DNA of 64,000 nt from assembly GCA_025738555.1 (NCBI GenBank), contig JAOVFP010000010.1, forward strand, positions 4,351,501 to 4,415,500. The letters run 5' to 3'. Source of the DNA: Cyathus striatus (taxonomy: Eukaryota; Basidiomycota; Agaricomycetes; Agaricales; Nidulariaceae). The notes below the pieces were generated by a model. That model was not told the DNA's origin and ran no database searches. It saw only the letters and a list, made by a program, of their open reading frames with translations. A program made the position numbers and the translations under genes. Positions 38,486 through 49,037 of the stretch are shown piece by piece (position 1 is the stretch's first letter; each line of letters begins with the position of its first letter).

Positions 38486-38831
38486 GACAGGATATATAAA
38501 TACAAATAAAGATTACAAACTTTATAATCACATGATTAAAATGACAGGATATATAAATACAAATAAGGATTACAAACTTTATAATCACATGGTTAAAATG
38601 ACAGGATATATAAATACAAATAAGGATTACAAACTTTATAATCACATGGTTAAAATGACAGGATATATAAATACAAATAAGGATTACAAACTTTATAATC
38701 ACATGGTTAAAATGACAGGATATATAAATACAAATAAGGATTACAAACTTTATAATCACATGGTTAAAATGACAGGATATATAAATACAAATAAAGATTA
38801 CAAACTTTATAATCACATGATTAAAATGACA
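38486..38831. repeat. six-copy 57-bp tandem repeat
   Basis: Unit starts GACAGGATATATAAATACAA and repeats every 57 bases at 38486, 38543, 38600, 38657, 38714 and 38771, with a four-base stub at the end. Because 57 is divisible by three, both strands show artificial open frames across it. The first and last units share AAAGATT and CATGATT, whereas the four middle units share AAGGATT and CATGGTT. There are no spacers, so this is a minisatellite and not CRISPR. Confidence 0.95.
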
Positions 38832-38970
38832 ATTTTGGAAACACAATCAATTGGAAATATATTATTAGACTGATAGCTGGATATGTCAGAAACCTAGTTA
38901 AGGGTGCTTCCAGGCATCCTCAAGAGAAGTTGAGAGTAGAGAAAGTGTAGAAAACCTAGAGTTCAGCATC

Positions 38971-39431
38971 TGTTACATACCAATTCCCTTCCTACTGGGA
39001 AATGAATCCAAAGACACCCAGAGGGTGTAGGAGAACTATAATGGAAACCTGAAGTGAGTACAGGTATGGAAACATAGAGCAGGAGTGTGGAAAGAACTGT
39101 GGCTTCAGTGTATGTGCTGTGCCACCTGGATATCCCCAGGGAATGGTTCGTATTTCGAGAAAGATGATATACAACAAAGGAAACATTCCAGAGTATAAGA
39201 GAAGGCTTTGCCACTACACTAGGCAGCGGGAGAGAAACCCAAAGGAAAACTCAGAGTGGGTTTCGGAACTTAGAAGTAGGAAGAAGTGTATGAGGCTTAT
39301 ATGAATACTGAAGACTACTTATACTAAGTAGGAACCTGTAGTACAAATGTAGAAGTATAATACAAAGTAGAAGTCAAAGGGATAGGTAGAATATAAAAGC
39401 TGGGCAAAGCGGAGTAGGGGTGCAAATGACA
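38971..39431 (+). mobile_element. probable decayed solo LTR
   Basis: Begins TGTTAC and ends ATGACA. Inside it shares the internal block GTGGCTTCAGTGTATGTGCT (near 39099) with the better-defined LTRs at 41951, 50421 and 51288. Flanking five bases (GCATC and TGCTC) do not match, so either the ends are eroded or the limits are slightly off. Confidence 0.5.
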
Positions 39432-39459
39432 TGCTCAGAATGAAGAATAAGGAACTAAT

Positions 39460-40515
39460 CTACAAAGGCCATAATAAAATGTACAAGTGAGAATGGAAGA
39501 GAGGAGTAATATAATGATGATGTGGTGAGGCCATCATAATAGAAACTATATATCTGGGATACCCAATAGAAAACCCAATGGGTTCCGGGTACATTCCCAG
39601 GCAGGAACATTGGAAAGTGTAAACCTGTGGTGGGTATGTTCTGAGAACAGAACAGGTGTATTGGAAGGTCATGTGGGAGCATTCGGTAATGTTGGCACAA
39701 TGTATCCAGACATGGATATAACAACAGTCCTTCTTAGCATGGTTGGGGCTGTGGCAGACATAGCAATGTTGACTAGTCGAAAGGGGGATACATTCCTGGG
39801 TGATGGGATTGGGGATGGTTCCCAGGTTGGAAGAGCACTTGATGGGTACAGTGTCATTGGTGGTGGTGAGATAGGGCGCCAAGGGGTTGCCAGTCATGAC
39901 AGGATGTCTATGTCAGATGTTGTGGTACTGTTTGGCAGTGGTGTGTTCACAGAGAGATCAAGATTTTGGATGGAGGTAGTAACGGCCTCCAATAGGGCTG
40001 ATTCCAAGCCCCCGGTCTGGTTTACTATTCTTGGTTCCATCATCTCCTGTAGTTTGAGTTGCATTGCTTCAGAGAATTAGTGCTAAAGAAGGTGGTGTAG
40101 AAGAGTCTTTGATACCAGTTGTTTCTTTGACTTGCACTACCTCAGTGAAGCAATGCAGACCTGCATTGAACATGCTCTGGATAGCAAGGAATTGTGCTCT
40201 CCTACTAGCTCTTTCTGCTTCAAAAAACTCTCTAAAGGAGTCGAAGAGTCCTACTAGGGCATTGCCATTGGAGAGATCAGTGAGAAAGTGTCAAGTGGCA
40301 GCTATTTGTTCTTCTGGTATATTAGAAAGAGCATTGTGGTATTCGTTGACCAGTTCAACTGGTGTGAAAGGTTGTACATAGTTGTCATGTCAAGAGTTGA
40401 TGTTGGAGATGACAGCAGGGAGAATAAGGGGTTTGGTGGAGTGGATGATGACTGAACAGGGGTTGGAAGTAGAAGGAAGGGACCTGGTGGAAGAGGAACC
40501 ATTGTTAGAAGACAT
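39460..40515 (-). pseudogene. zinc-knuckle reading frame downstream of the Gypsy pol
   Basis: One 352-codon frame starting MSSNNGSSSTRSLPSTSNP, 58 bp after the chromodomain stop. It contains helical sequence (FREFFEAERASRRAQFLAIQ) and a CCHC knuckle CYVCHSPNHAKKDC (CX2CX4HX4C), followed by more Cys/His (WIHCANITECSH). It is broken by exactly five in-frame stops, and all five are TGA. This fits CGA-to-TGA decay. It resembles a gag-like or nucleic-acid-binding accessory protein encoded at the 3' end of the element. Whether it belongs to this element or to another one is inferred from position, orientation and the same decay pattern. Confidence 0.6.
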
Positions 40516-40572
40516 TTGAAAGTTGAAAGTATGACTGGTAAATCATTGGCAGTTTGTAGTAAACTATTGTTT

Positions 40573-41950
40573 TTAGTTTAAGCCAGCCTTCTTCTTATAG
40601 TCTTCCAGTAGTTCCTGAGCACTGCTCAGGTATTCTTCATGTACCCATTCATCTTTTGCTGAAGAGTATCCCTTCCATCATATTCTGTATCACATGACAG
40701 GTTCTGTATGTTAATTTTTCTGTTTTTTTTGGAATCTTGTGACCAATGATTGCTTCGATCTCCCACTCTGGTTCAGCTTCAACAAGGTCTGGAGGTGGTT
40801 CTAGGAAGTTTTTCCCATGGACAGAGGTTTTGATGTATGGCATGAGAAGGACAGTGTTGAAAACAGGGCGAATAGTCCATTGTTTTGGGAGTTCTAATTT
40901 ATATGTATAAGGTGCCAGTTTTTCAATAATCTTGAAGGGTCCTTCACATCTTGGTGCCATTTTTCTAGAAGGGTAAGAGATAGACAAGTTTTTTGTATTG
41001 AGCCACATCATGTCTCCAACTTCATATTTTGTGAATCCTTGTCTTTGAGCTTCATGAGTTTTCTGTTGAGCAATTAGGATGAGGGCTTGTGCCTCCTTTC
41101 TTGCTTTGGCCATATCATCTATCCAAAGTTCTGCTTCTCTTATATACATAGTATCTCTCACTGTGGGAGTGGTTATTGGTTCATATTCATGCAATAAATA
41201 GAATGGGGATTTTTGTGTAACTGAGTTGACCTGGGCATTTCGAGCTATTTCTGCTTCAGGGATGTGATTTGCCCATTCATGTTGTCTAGAGCTACAGAAG
41301 CATTGAAGATACATTTCAATTTCTTAGTTTATTCTTTCAGTTTGTCCATTTGTTTGAGGATGATAGGCAGTGGATTATTTCCATTTAATTTTGTGAAAGT
41401 GGAGTATTGCTTGAAATACTTCCACTACAAATCGTGGATCTCGATCTGAAATGATTGTGTTGGGGAGACTGTACCTTCTGTAAAGTGTTTTTCAGATAAG
41501 TGTTGCCATTTGTTCCACATTAAGTCCCTTCATGATGCAAGGTTCAAAAATTACCCCCTTTGTAGAACCATGGTCGACCATGACCATAATAGCATCAAAT
41601 CCCTCAGATTTAGGTAGATCCATGATAAAATCCATAGAAACTTGAGAAAATGGGCAAGTAGTTTTGGGGATAGGGATTGGATTAATGAGTGGTTTTGGTT
41701 GTTGGTCATAGGCCATTTGTTGGCAGGTGGCACATCCAGTTACATATTGTTTTACAAACACTCCCATTCCAGGCCACCAGTATTCCTTTTTAACTTCCTT
41801 TTCAGTTGAACTTTGTCCATAATGTCCAGCAGGTAAGCTATTATGTTTGAGAGCTACAATGCTTCTTTGTAATTCTTTGTCTTCAGGGACATAGACTCAG
41901 TCTCTGAAAAGAATTAGTCCACTTTCAATTTGCCAATCATCAAGGGAAGA
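40573..41950 (-). pseudogene. Gypsy integrase and chromodomain part of pol
   Basis: Contains the H2C2 zinc-binding region (HNSLPAGHYGQSS ... GCATCQQ), the first catalytic region FSQVSMDFIMDLPKSEGFDA, the second with SDRDPRFVVEVFQAI (in a different frame after decay) and STAYHPQTNGQTER with the E region following. The C-terminal region reads KYEVGDMMWLNTKNL and GPFKIIEKLAPYTYKLELP. After a frameshift near 40690 a chromodomain core follows (WKGYSSAKDEWVHEEYL), stop at 40573. Chromodomain presence places it in the chromovirus branch, whose integrases target modified histones in studied members. Several frame breaks. Confidence 0.85.
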
Positions 41951-42599
41951 TGTCACAACCATGCCCCTAGCCTGACTTGGTGGCAGAGTACAAGAGGGTG
42001 ACTGTGGAGAAGTGAGGGTGAGTATGAGATGAAAGTGGAGAACAAGAACTCAGGGGGGTAGGACTTTGGCTTCAGCTTATGTGCTATGCCCCTGGGATTC
42101 CTGGTCCTGGATTTCGGAATAAGGGCAAGCCCTTCAGAGAAGATGAGAGATGGAAGACGAGAGGTGTAACTCAAGTCAGATGAAAGGGTGAGGATGTAGT
42201 TCAATACAAAACTAAAGTCTAAGTACAAATTGAGTACTACTTAAATACTGGAGACTCAGAGTAAGTAAAGGCCAGCAGAGAAGTATGGTCAGGGTAGGTG
42301 TATGTAGAATGAAGACTATAACTAATTAAACATAATAAAACATGTCAGAGAAGTGAGCACGTATGGCAGTGTAAAGTAAAACAGATAGTGGCACACTTAA
42401 GAATGATAAGTAACTCACTATGATATGTATACTACATTACTGAGGGGATAGCTCAGTAGAATGGAAGGAAGGAAACAAGAGTAATCTATGTACAGTAATC
42501 AATAAGTAATATTAAGAGCATAAGCAAAGTTCAGAGTAAGCAAAGGAAAAGGCAGAGTAAGGCATAGGAGTCCGGAGGTAGGCGATACAGGATATGACA
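41951..42599 (+). mobile_element. solo LTR (649 bp) in the Gypsy pol
   Basis: Begins TGTCAC and ends ATGACA with a perfect 5-bp target duplication GAAGA on both sides (41946-41950 and 42600-42604). It splits pol between the RNase H linker and the integrase zinc region. No internal coding region remains, so it is a recombined solo LTR. It shares the internal block GGCTTCAGCTTATGTGCT with the other TGTCAC-type LTRs here. Confidence 0.92.
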
Positions 42600-42604
42600 G
42601 AAGA

Positions 42605-43937
42605 ACAAATTGGTGGTATATCTTTTGCCTCAATTGCAGTGATTATTTTCTGTGCTAAGGTATCCTTTTCAGTTTGGTCTACAACTAAGTCACGAAGTTT
42701 GGTTGATATGAGATTAATTTGTAGATTTGTTTCTAGAATGTTAGCAAACCAGTTGTCATATTCTGTGTCTAAAGAGTTGATGAACCAGTGGTCTGGTAGA
42801 ACTGTTAGACTGTTGTTCTCATATTCCTTATTGGGAGTTAAGTCAGGTCGCCATGAGATCATATTGGCTTCAAGATTCTTTTTCCCTTGGATATATTGCA
42901 TGTTGATTTTGAACCCAGATAGGAAAAGAGACCATCGAGCTTGCCATCTGGTGACCTTCTGTGGTTCTCAATAGTATTTTAAATTTTTGTGGTCTGAGAA
43001 TACAACTATCTTGTTTGGGTGTCCTTGTAAATGATGCCACGCCTTAAATCCATGAACAATGGCATAGAGTTCTTTATCATATATCTGATAATTGTGTTCA
43101 GTTTCAGTGAACATATGAGATATATATCCACAAGGTTTCCAGAATCTGTTTTCATCTTCTTGTTTAAGAACTGCTCCTGTGGCAAAATCAGAAGTGTCAA
43201 CCAACATAGTGAATGGTTTCTCAGGATCTGGTATTCTGAGAATTGGTTCCTTTAGGAAAGCTTCTTTAAGATCATTAAAAGCTTTCTGTTGTTCTTCTTC
43301 CCAGTTCTACAGTGTCAAGTTTCTTGTTAACCTGAGAATAGGTTCAATTCTCTTGCTATAGCAAGGAATGAATTGTTGGTAGAAGTTACAGAATCCAGCA
43401 AAGGATTGGATTTCCTTAATTTTGGTAGGAGCAGGCCAGTCTGCAATTCCAGCAAGTTTCTTAGGGTCCATAGCAATTTCATTTGGTTGAATAATCATAC
43501 CTAGATACTCTACTTCAGTGACTTCAAATGAACATTTCTCTGGCTTGGCAAATAGTCTGTTATCTTGAAGAATTTGTAAAATTTCCCGTGTTACTTGTCA
43601 GTGGAGTTTAAGGTTATTTTTTGTAAATATGAGTATATCATCTAAATATACTCAGACAAGTCCCTGAGAGATATAGTCTTCAAGAAGGTTGTTGATCATT
43701 TGCATGAAAGTTGCTGGTGAGTTGCATAGTTCAAAGAACATCACAGTTGGTTGAAAAATGCCTCTTTTCGTGACAAAGGCTGCTTTAGATCAATCTTCTG
43801 GGATAATCTGTACTTTGTTATATGCCCCTCAGAGGTCCATTTTCATAAAAAGGTCAGCACCTTTAAGATCTTCTATAAGTTGTTTAATATGTGGTAAGGG
43901 ATACTGGTCTTTAATGGTTCCATTGTTCAGGTAATGG
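42605..43937 (-). pseudogene. Gypsy reverse transcriptase core and RNase H
   Basis: The RT part reads GTIKDQYPLPHIKQLIEDLK, then MDL before a TGA, GAYNKVQI, and the polymerase motif YLDDILIF preceded by a TGA. Next are YLGMIIQPNEIAMDPKKLAG and IQSFAGFCNFYQQFIP, the RT connection. RNase H begins FTMLVDTSDFATGAVLKQED and continues HNYQIYDKELYAIVHGFKAW and VVFSDHKNLKYY, again with a TGA directly after. Arg is expected from family alignments at several of these TGA codons. Catalytic aspartates are visible but the gene is broken. Confidence 0.87.
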
Positions 43938-45313
43938 TGTCATGGGTGAAACTTGATTAGTCATAAACACACACATATGGCTATATGGCCTGATGTCCAG
44001 AATCCACATCATCCAGATCTTTCTGAATACACTACCAAATAATTCTCATGAGGTACTGCTTCTCAAGAAACAAACATATGGAAACACAAGCCAATACCCA
44101 ACTTCTTGGTAATCAATAATTGATACCATTAAAATAGAACACTATTGTTCTTCACACCCATTGTTCAAGAACAATGCCTATGCATTCGATTACCAAGGAC
44201 ATGCCATTGTTTCTAATAATAGAACTCCATTGTTCTTCACACCCATTGTTCAGAACAATGCCTATGCATTCGCTTACCAAGGATATGCCATTGTTTCTAA
44301 TAATAGGACTCCATTGTTCTTTTGCACCTATTGTGCAGAACAATGTCCTCCTATTTACCCATTGTCTTCATGCCCATTGTTTGTCAGGATCTATAAATAG
44401 AATTCCATTGTTCATCACCAGAACAATGTAATACTATTTCTGTCATCATTGTTCAAGACCTGACTCATCTCCTTGAACACCATTGTTCTGTGCAGCCTCC
44501 ACCTCAAGACAATGGATCTACCATTACCAAATTTGAAGGACAATGCAGGATTGGTTTTGGATAGGATTAGTCAGCAGTAGAAGGAAAAGAGCATAAAAGG
44601 AGAGAGGAATTGAGCCTTAGACAGTAGTTTTATCCATTACCAAATAGCCCACCACTAGCTAGGATCTTACTCACCTGTTCATCCCAAGTAGTTATTCTTA
44701 CACATTAGATACAGAATCTATTGTGCTTTTCTTCAGTTCTATTAGTAACATAAACGATGCAGCTCAACTCACCATATAAATATATTCACAGTAATCTCAA
44801 CATAACTCAACTCAACTCAACTCAATGTAATGCACCTCAACTCAATGTATCGAATCTCAACATCACTTTTATCATATCTATTCAGTAGCAGCACATATTA
44901 GTTTATGTGCTGCAGCCACCAAGCTACAGTCAGAAACAACCAAGGCCCTCAACTTCATTTTGACCTTCACCACAGCACCAATCTTTATATACAGCCTTCA
45001 CTGTACATACAAGCTTTCCTAGTGTTTCTAGCAGCCATTGTTACCCTATACAGCTTTAGCCATATACTCTAGAAACTCCCACAGTTCATCTCTTATTTAC
45101 AGCCTTCACTGTACCACCCAGTCATGGGCCAAGTTCTAAGCAAACCTAGCAAAGCCCCACAGTTCATTGCCCATTTACAGTCTTTACTGTACATCCCATA
45201 TCATAGGAGTTTGAAGGAATACATACAATCAGTATCCCTTGACCCTCAGGTGCTAGGTATGAATAAAGTCACTTCCTGCTGAACACCTAAGGTATCTATT
45301 ACCTTGAATGACA
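43938..45313. mobile_element. long solo LTR-like insertion (1.38 kb) in the RT region
   Basis: Ends are TGTCAT and ATGACA; the host sequence ATGGT is found at both junctions (one base overlaps the terminal T). It splits pol exactly at CQDY/HYLNNGTIK. No coding content. Contains three 85-bp tandem units rich in CCATTGTTC and its complement GAACAATGG (44138-44390), plus a CTCAA microsatellite (44805-44830). It is most likely a large solo LTR, although a non-autonomous TRIM-type element is possible. Confidence 0.8.
44138..44390. repeat. 85-bp tandem repeat inside the inserted LTR
   Basis: Units start at about 44138, 44223 and 44307, each with CATTGTTCTTCACACCCATT-like sequence, then a self-complementary GTTC...GAAC step, then ATGCCATTGTTTCTAATAAT. 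The third unit is diverged. The short open frames in this stretch are repeat artefacts. Confidence 0.85.
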
Positions 45314-46069
45314 ATGGTAGTCCTGGCATGGTCACATATCTTCAATGTCCTTTTTCCCTACAAAGAAAAATCCAGCAGTGTTTTTGGCATCAGTAGAATC
45401 TGGTAGAACTTCTTCAATATATCCTTTTCAGAGGTTTTCATCGATGAATTCATTCATTGCCTTGTCCTCTTTAATACTAAGTGGATACACCCTACTTTTC
45501 CTAGGTATGAAGTCCTTCTTCATTCTAATGTGATGATCCCATGGTTGTGAAGGTGGGAGTTCTTCTGAGGTGTCTTTGTTGAATACATCTTTATAATCCC
45601 AAAGGTGTTTAGATACCATTTGTTCAAATGTTTTCTTGACCTTTTTGAGTTTGTAGGATAGTCATTGAGAGATTGTCTGTTTTATGTGAATGGGGATTCC
45701 AAAATTTTCGAATAAAGGTTCCTTGGTTTTGAAAGATGTGCCTAAACCATGTTCTGAAAGAAGAGGATCTTCAATTCCTGTCAGGAAGGCTCGTAAGTGA
45801 ATGCTTTCTTCTGTCATTTCTTTGATATCTTCATCTTTGGCATCATGTAAGTGCATCCAATATATTTCAATTGGATTCCAGTTGTCCTGTAATGGTAAGT
45901 CCAGGATTTCAATTATCTTCTCATTGGGGATTCTTGTATCCTCAAGAGAATACCTGTAATCTTGAGGGAGCATTTCCATTTGCTCTTTCTCTGATTCATC
46001 AGGTATTTCTTCTATTGATGCTGGTGGTCTCAATTGTTTAATTTCCATGATGGGTTTTGCCATTTTCAT
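45314..46069 (-). pseudogene. Gypsy protease-RT linker and RT N-terminus
   Basis: Reads MKMAKPIMEIKQLRPPASIE, an acidic linker, then the RT entry motif LPPSQPWDHHIRMKKDFIPR and YPLSIKEDKAMNEFIDENL. A TGA follows, then KGYIEEVLPDSTDAKNTAGF and FFVGKKDIEDM, another TGA and PCQDY at the insertion point. This is the canonical start of Gypsy RT. Confidence 0.85.
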
Positions 46070-46520
46070 TCAAGCAATAGAGATAGATTGTGCAAATTTT
46101 TGGTTGAACTGTCTATCTAGTTGCATTTGGTCAATTTTCAAGGTTCCTTCTTTCCAATTTATTTGAGGGTTGGTTTGTTCTAGGAAAGGATAGCCCATGA
46201 TGATTGATTTGTTTCCAAGTCCTGAAAGGTAAAATCGGGTTGGAATAGTGGCCATTCCAATTTTGACTTTGTTGTTGACATAGTGTGAGATATATCCTTT
46301 TTTGTTAAGGGTTCCATCTGCATTGTATACTGGTGTCAGTTTTTTCAAAGGTTGCGGAGTGAGGTTAAATTTCTTTGCAGTTGCTCAGCTCATAAAGTTT
46401 CCTCCAGCCCCTGAGTTGATCAGGGCTGGAACAGATTCCACATTTCCTAATGTAACAGGAACTCACATAGTATTTCATTCAATATCAGCTATAATTAAAT
46501 TGGAAGTAGAATAGGAGGTT
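46070..46520 (-). pseudogene. Gypsy aspartic protease region
   Basis: Contains LINSGAGGNFMS (family LIDSGA, with Asn in place of the catalytic Asp), a TGA, then ATAKKFNLTPQPLKKLTPVY and IIMGYPFLEQTNPQINWKEG, the protease C-terminal motif (G-x-x-x-L). The missing Asp shows it is inactive. Confidence 0.8.
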
Positions 46521-46544
46521 CTACAGTGGGATTAATAGTCCTCC

Positions 46545-46982
46545 TTATTGAAAACCCATCTTGTTGATACTTTCAAAGTATTCCATTTGTTCAGCTCCTG
46601 GGAGTTCTGTGACTTTGAGTCTCATTTCTTCAGCAAGTTCCTTCCCTGTCATTTTCTTGATGAAGGGATTGTTGTTTCTTGTGTTGTTAGTGCAGGGATT
46701 TGTCTCTCCTTTGTTTTGGTTTGGGCATTTGTTTGCCATATGACCTCATACTGCACATATGAAGCATTTCCCAGCTTTCATATATTCTTCTCTGGTTTTT
46801 GCATCTAATTGGTTTATCTCCAGACAGTCTACATCCATAGTGTTTGGGTCTCAGGTTGTTGTCTTGGGTCTGGGAGCAAAGTATCCCCTTCATCCAGTTT
46901 TATCATATTGCTGAATTTGTCTGTAGTTTCGGTTGAATTTTCTGGCATTGTCTTGCCACTTTTCTAGTGTATCAGGAATATC
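46545..46982 (-). pseudogene. Gypsy gag C-terminus with CCHC zinc knuckle
   Basis: Sequence IPDTLEKWQDNARKFNRNYR is followed, after two TGA codons, by CLEINQLDAKTREEYMKAGK and the knuckle CFICAV, TGA, GHMANKC (CX2CX4HX4C with the stop at an Arg-compatible position). It is the continuation of gag left of the 46983-47290 insertion. Confidence 0.82.
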
Positions 46983-47290
46983 TGTTAGGATTTCGTCCCT
47001 TATCTAATCTAATCCGCTCATATCTTATCTTATCATCACGTGATCAGTCATGTGACATAACAATGCGGACACCATGTGTATCAACATGTGATATTCATCA
47101 AGACTACAGGTACAGTGCACAGTTTGGCCATGCCTTTTACATACCTTTAACATATGTAGTACATGAGTTTGCACAGTAGAAGCACAGTAACATGTGTTGT
47201 AGTGTAGGCAGTAGATACATGCAATTACCTTGAGGACATTACTATTAATACAGTTATTTTAATTAGTTCTTCTTTATTCTTGTGCTAGTT
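46983..47290. mobile_element. short noncoding insertion in gag
   Basis: Starts with a clean TGTTAGGATTTCG end, LTR-like, rich in CTTATC words and a CACGTGATC palindrome. It separates the gag helical region from the part preceding the zinc knuckle. The right end has no matching CA terminus or target duplication, so it is probably truncated. Confidence 0.55.
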
Positions 47291-48326
47291 TATTCCAGAC
47301 TTGCAATAGGATTCTTCACTTCTCTTTCCTTTTCTTTGTTGTTTGAGTTCAACTTCGAGTTTTTGCTCATCTGTTGCTAACAATATCCTTTTGAGTGTGA
47401 ATGCTTTGAAGAAGCAATCTGTTGAGTCCTGCTTTGAATAGGTCCATTTTTGTATACTCATTGAGGCCATCTATATGGCTGACAAGTATCTCGAATTCTG
47501 TGATGTATTCATCAGCCATTCCTTTTGCTTGGGTTAAGTTCTGGAGTTTATGAAAGGCTTCATCCTTTTTGTCAACAGGGTCAAAGTTTTTTTTGAAATC
47601 TTCTTTGAAAGCCTTCCAGGTTCCCAGGGCAGGTGTATCCATTTTAAACATCTCATTTTGTTTCTTTTCTTTCCAGTTCCCAGCAATTCCTCCTCCAATG
47701 TATGACATAGCATGCATTATCTTCTTTGCATCTGTGTTGTAAATCTTGTTGTTTATCAAGAAGTATGATTTGACATCTTGAAGCCACTTCTTTGATTTCT
47801 TTTTGTCTCCTTCGAAGATAGTTGGGGGGTTCAGCCTCAATTCTTTGTCATTTGTCTTGGGTTCATTTGTGTCAGACATACTGGTATCTGATTCATATTC
47901 TGAAATTTCAGAAGGTGTAGTTGATCTGGGAAGTGGAAGTAATCCTTCATCTGCCATAGTATATTCATTGTTATCTGATGGCTGATTCTGTTTTAAGAAT
48001 TCAACTAGTTCTTGAGCTAGTAAGTTTTCTGGGATCTGTTGGGTAGGGTTCCATTGCATTGGGGTTGGTTCTTCTGAAAAGAAGTGTCTAGGTGTGGTAA
48101 TCTGTGGTTTTGGTACTATCAGCCTATTTGGTAGTGAAGGTCTCAATGTCAAAGTATCAGCTATTCGTTTCCTGATGGGTTTGCTCAAACTAGTGATAGA
48201 TGCAAATGGGTTAAAACTTTCTCCTTCTGATAGTGATGTGGTCCATCCTAGTCCTGGTGATTTTGGTCTCCTGTTGTCTTCTTCATCTGAACTCTCAGGT
48301 ACTTTAAATTTCCCAGGAGTTGTCAC
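47285..48326 (-). pseudogene. Gypsy gag N-terminal and capsid part
   Basis: A 319-codon frame with an acidic Pro/Ser-rich start (GKFKVPESSDEEDNRRPKSP) and then the retrotransposon gag domain (PPTIFEGDKKKSKKWLQDVK, IAGNWKEKKQNEMFKMDTPA, WKAFKEDFKKNFDPVDKKDE, KLQNLTQAKGMADEYITEFE). The frame shifts near 47370 and resumes with KQQRKGKRSEESYCKSG. The nearest in-frame start is GTG at 48326; a true ATG was not identified. Confidence 0.85.
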
Positions 48327-48360
48327 TGTGTTGATTCAATGTGTCAGGGTGCTGCACTGA

Positions 48361-49037
48361 GTAGTGTGAGCAGTTGGCAAGCTTCAGCTTTTGTTATGAT
48401 AAAGTTCTGGTTGGGACATTTATCATACAAGTCCAATAATCACATGATTTACAAGTTCAAAGAACAAGTTAATCAGTATTGAATTCAAGTCTCTATTCAC
48501 AAGCTCTTAAGTTGTTCAGACTTAAGTACAAGCAAAGGTGAATGAATCAAAGTGAAGCTAGTTCAATTTAAGCTGAAGCCTGAGCTCTACAGCCCAAGTT
48601 CCTACTGCTTAAATACAGGTTAAAATGTGCCAATAATAAGTGTCTATAAATCAGAATACTGTGCATCGACTGCACATTACTGCAGCACAGTAAGAAAGAA
48701 ATGTAAACTAAGTATGGTAAAGTGACTCACAATGAGTCAGGACTGTGTAAGTAAGAAGTCATGTGTTTGGTATCAAAGGTGATACCAAACAAGTCAATGG
48801 AATGTAAAGAAAACATAAGTAAATAGATGAAAGAAAGAAAATTGTAACAACAGCAGCAGTCATTATTCTTCAAGATATCCAAAGCCGTGTATCCCAATGA
48901 CCCTAGAAGACAGAAGCTAATGGTTGTTCATGACATATGCACATGCTGGAATTATACACATGCTATGATATGTTGAGGACTTCTATTATGCAAGGTCAGT
49001 TCCCTGATTCCTTACTACAAGTTATTAACAATTTGAC
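48361..49037. other. noncoding transposon-derived stretch between Gypsy gag and hAT
   Basis: CpG-poor, AT-rich. It should contain the 5' LTR/leader of the Gypsy element. A small palindrome TGGTATCAAAGGTGATACCA at 48773 resembles a primer-binding-type word but no LTR boundary could be fixed. Confidence 0.4.

Larger units (their letters stand above)
39460..48360 (-). mobile_element. decayed Ty3/Gypsy chromovirus retrotransposon with nested insertions
   Basis: Minus-strand order gag (48.3-47.3 kb), CCHC knuckle (46.8 kb), aspartic protease (46.4 kb), reverse transcriptase (45.6-43.5 kb), RNase H (43.2 kb), integrase (42-40.8 kb) and chromodomain (40.6 kb) is that of a Ty3/Gypsy chromovirus. Insertions at 46983-47290, 43938-45313 and 41951-42599 interrupt it. 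Removing them restores collinearity by inspection. The element's own LTRs were not found by eye, so the ends are those of the coding part. CpG is very rare, and in-frame stops are almost all TGA. Nonfunctional. Confidence 0.88.

Noticed and set aside
38481..38873. Regular repeat array that could be mistaken for CRISPR, or for a repeat protein on either strand
   Set aside because: Units abut directly with no unique spacers and the open frames on both strands exist only because the 57-bp period is a multiple of three.
39460..46900. Genetic-code reassignment of TGA in the transposon
   Set aside because: Nuclear genes in the window end in TGA as well as TAA and TAG, and Arg rather than Trp fits at most of the TGA positions; CpG deamination is the simpler explanation.
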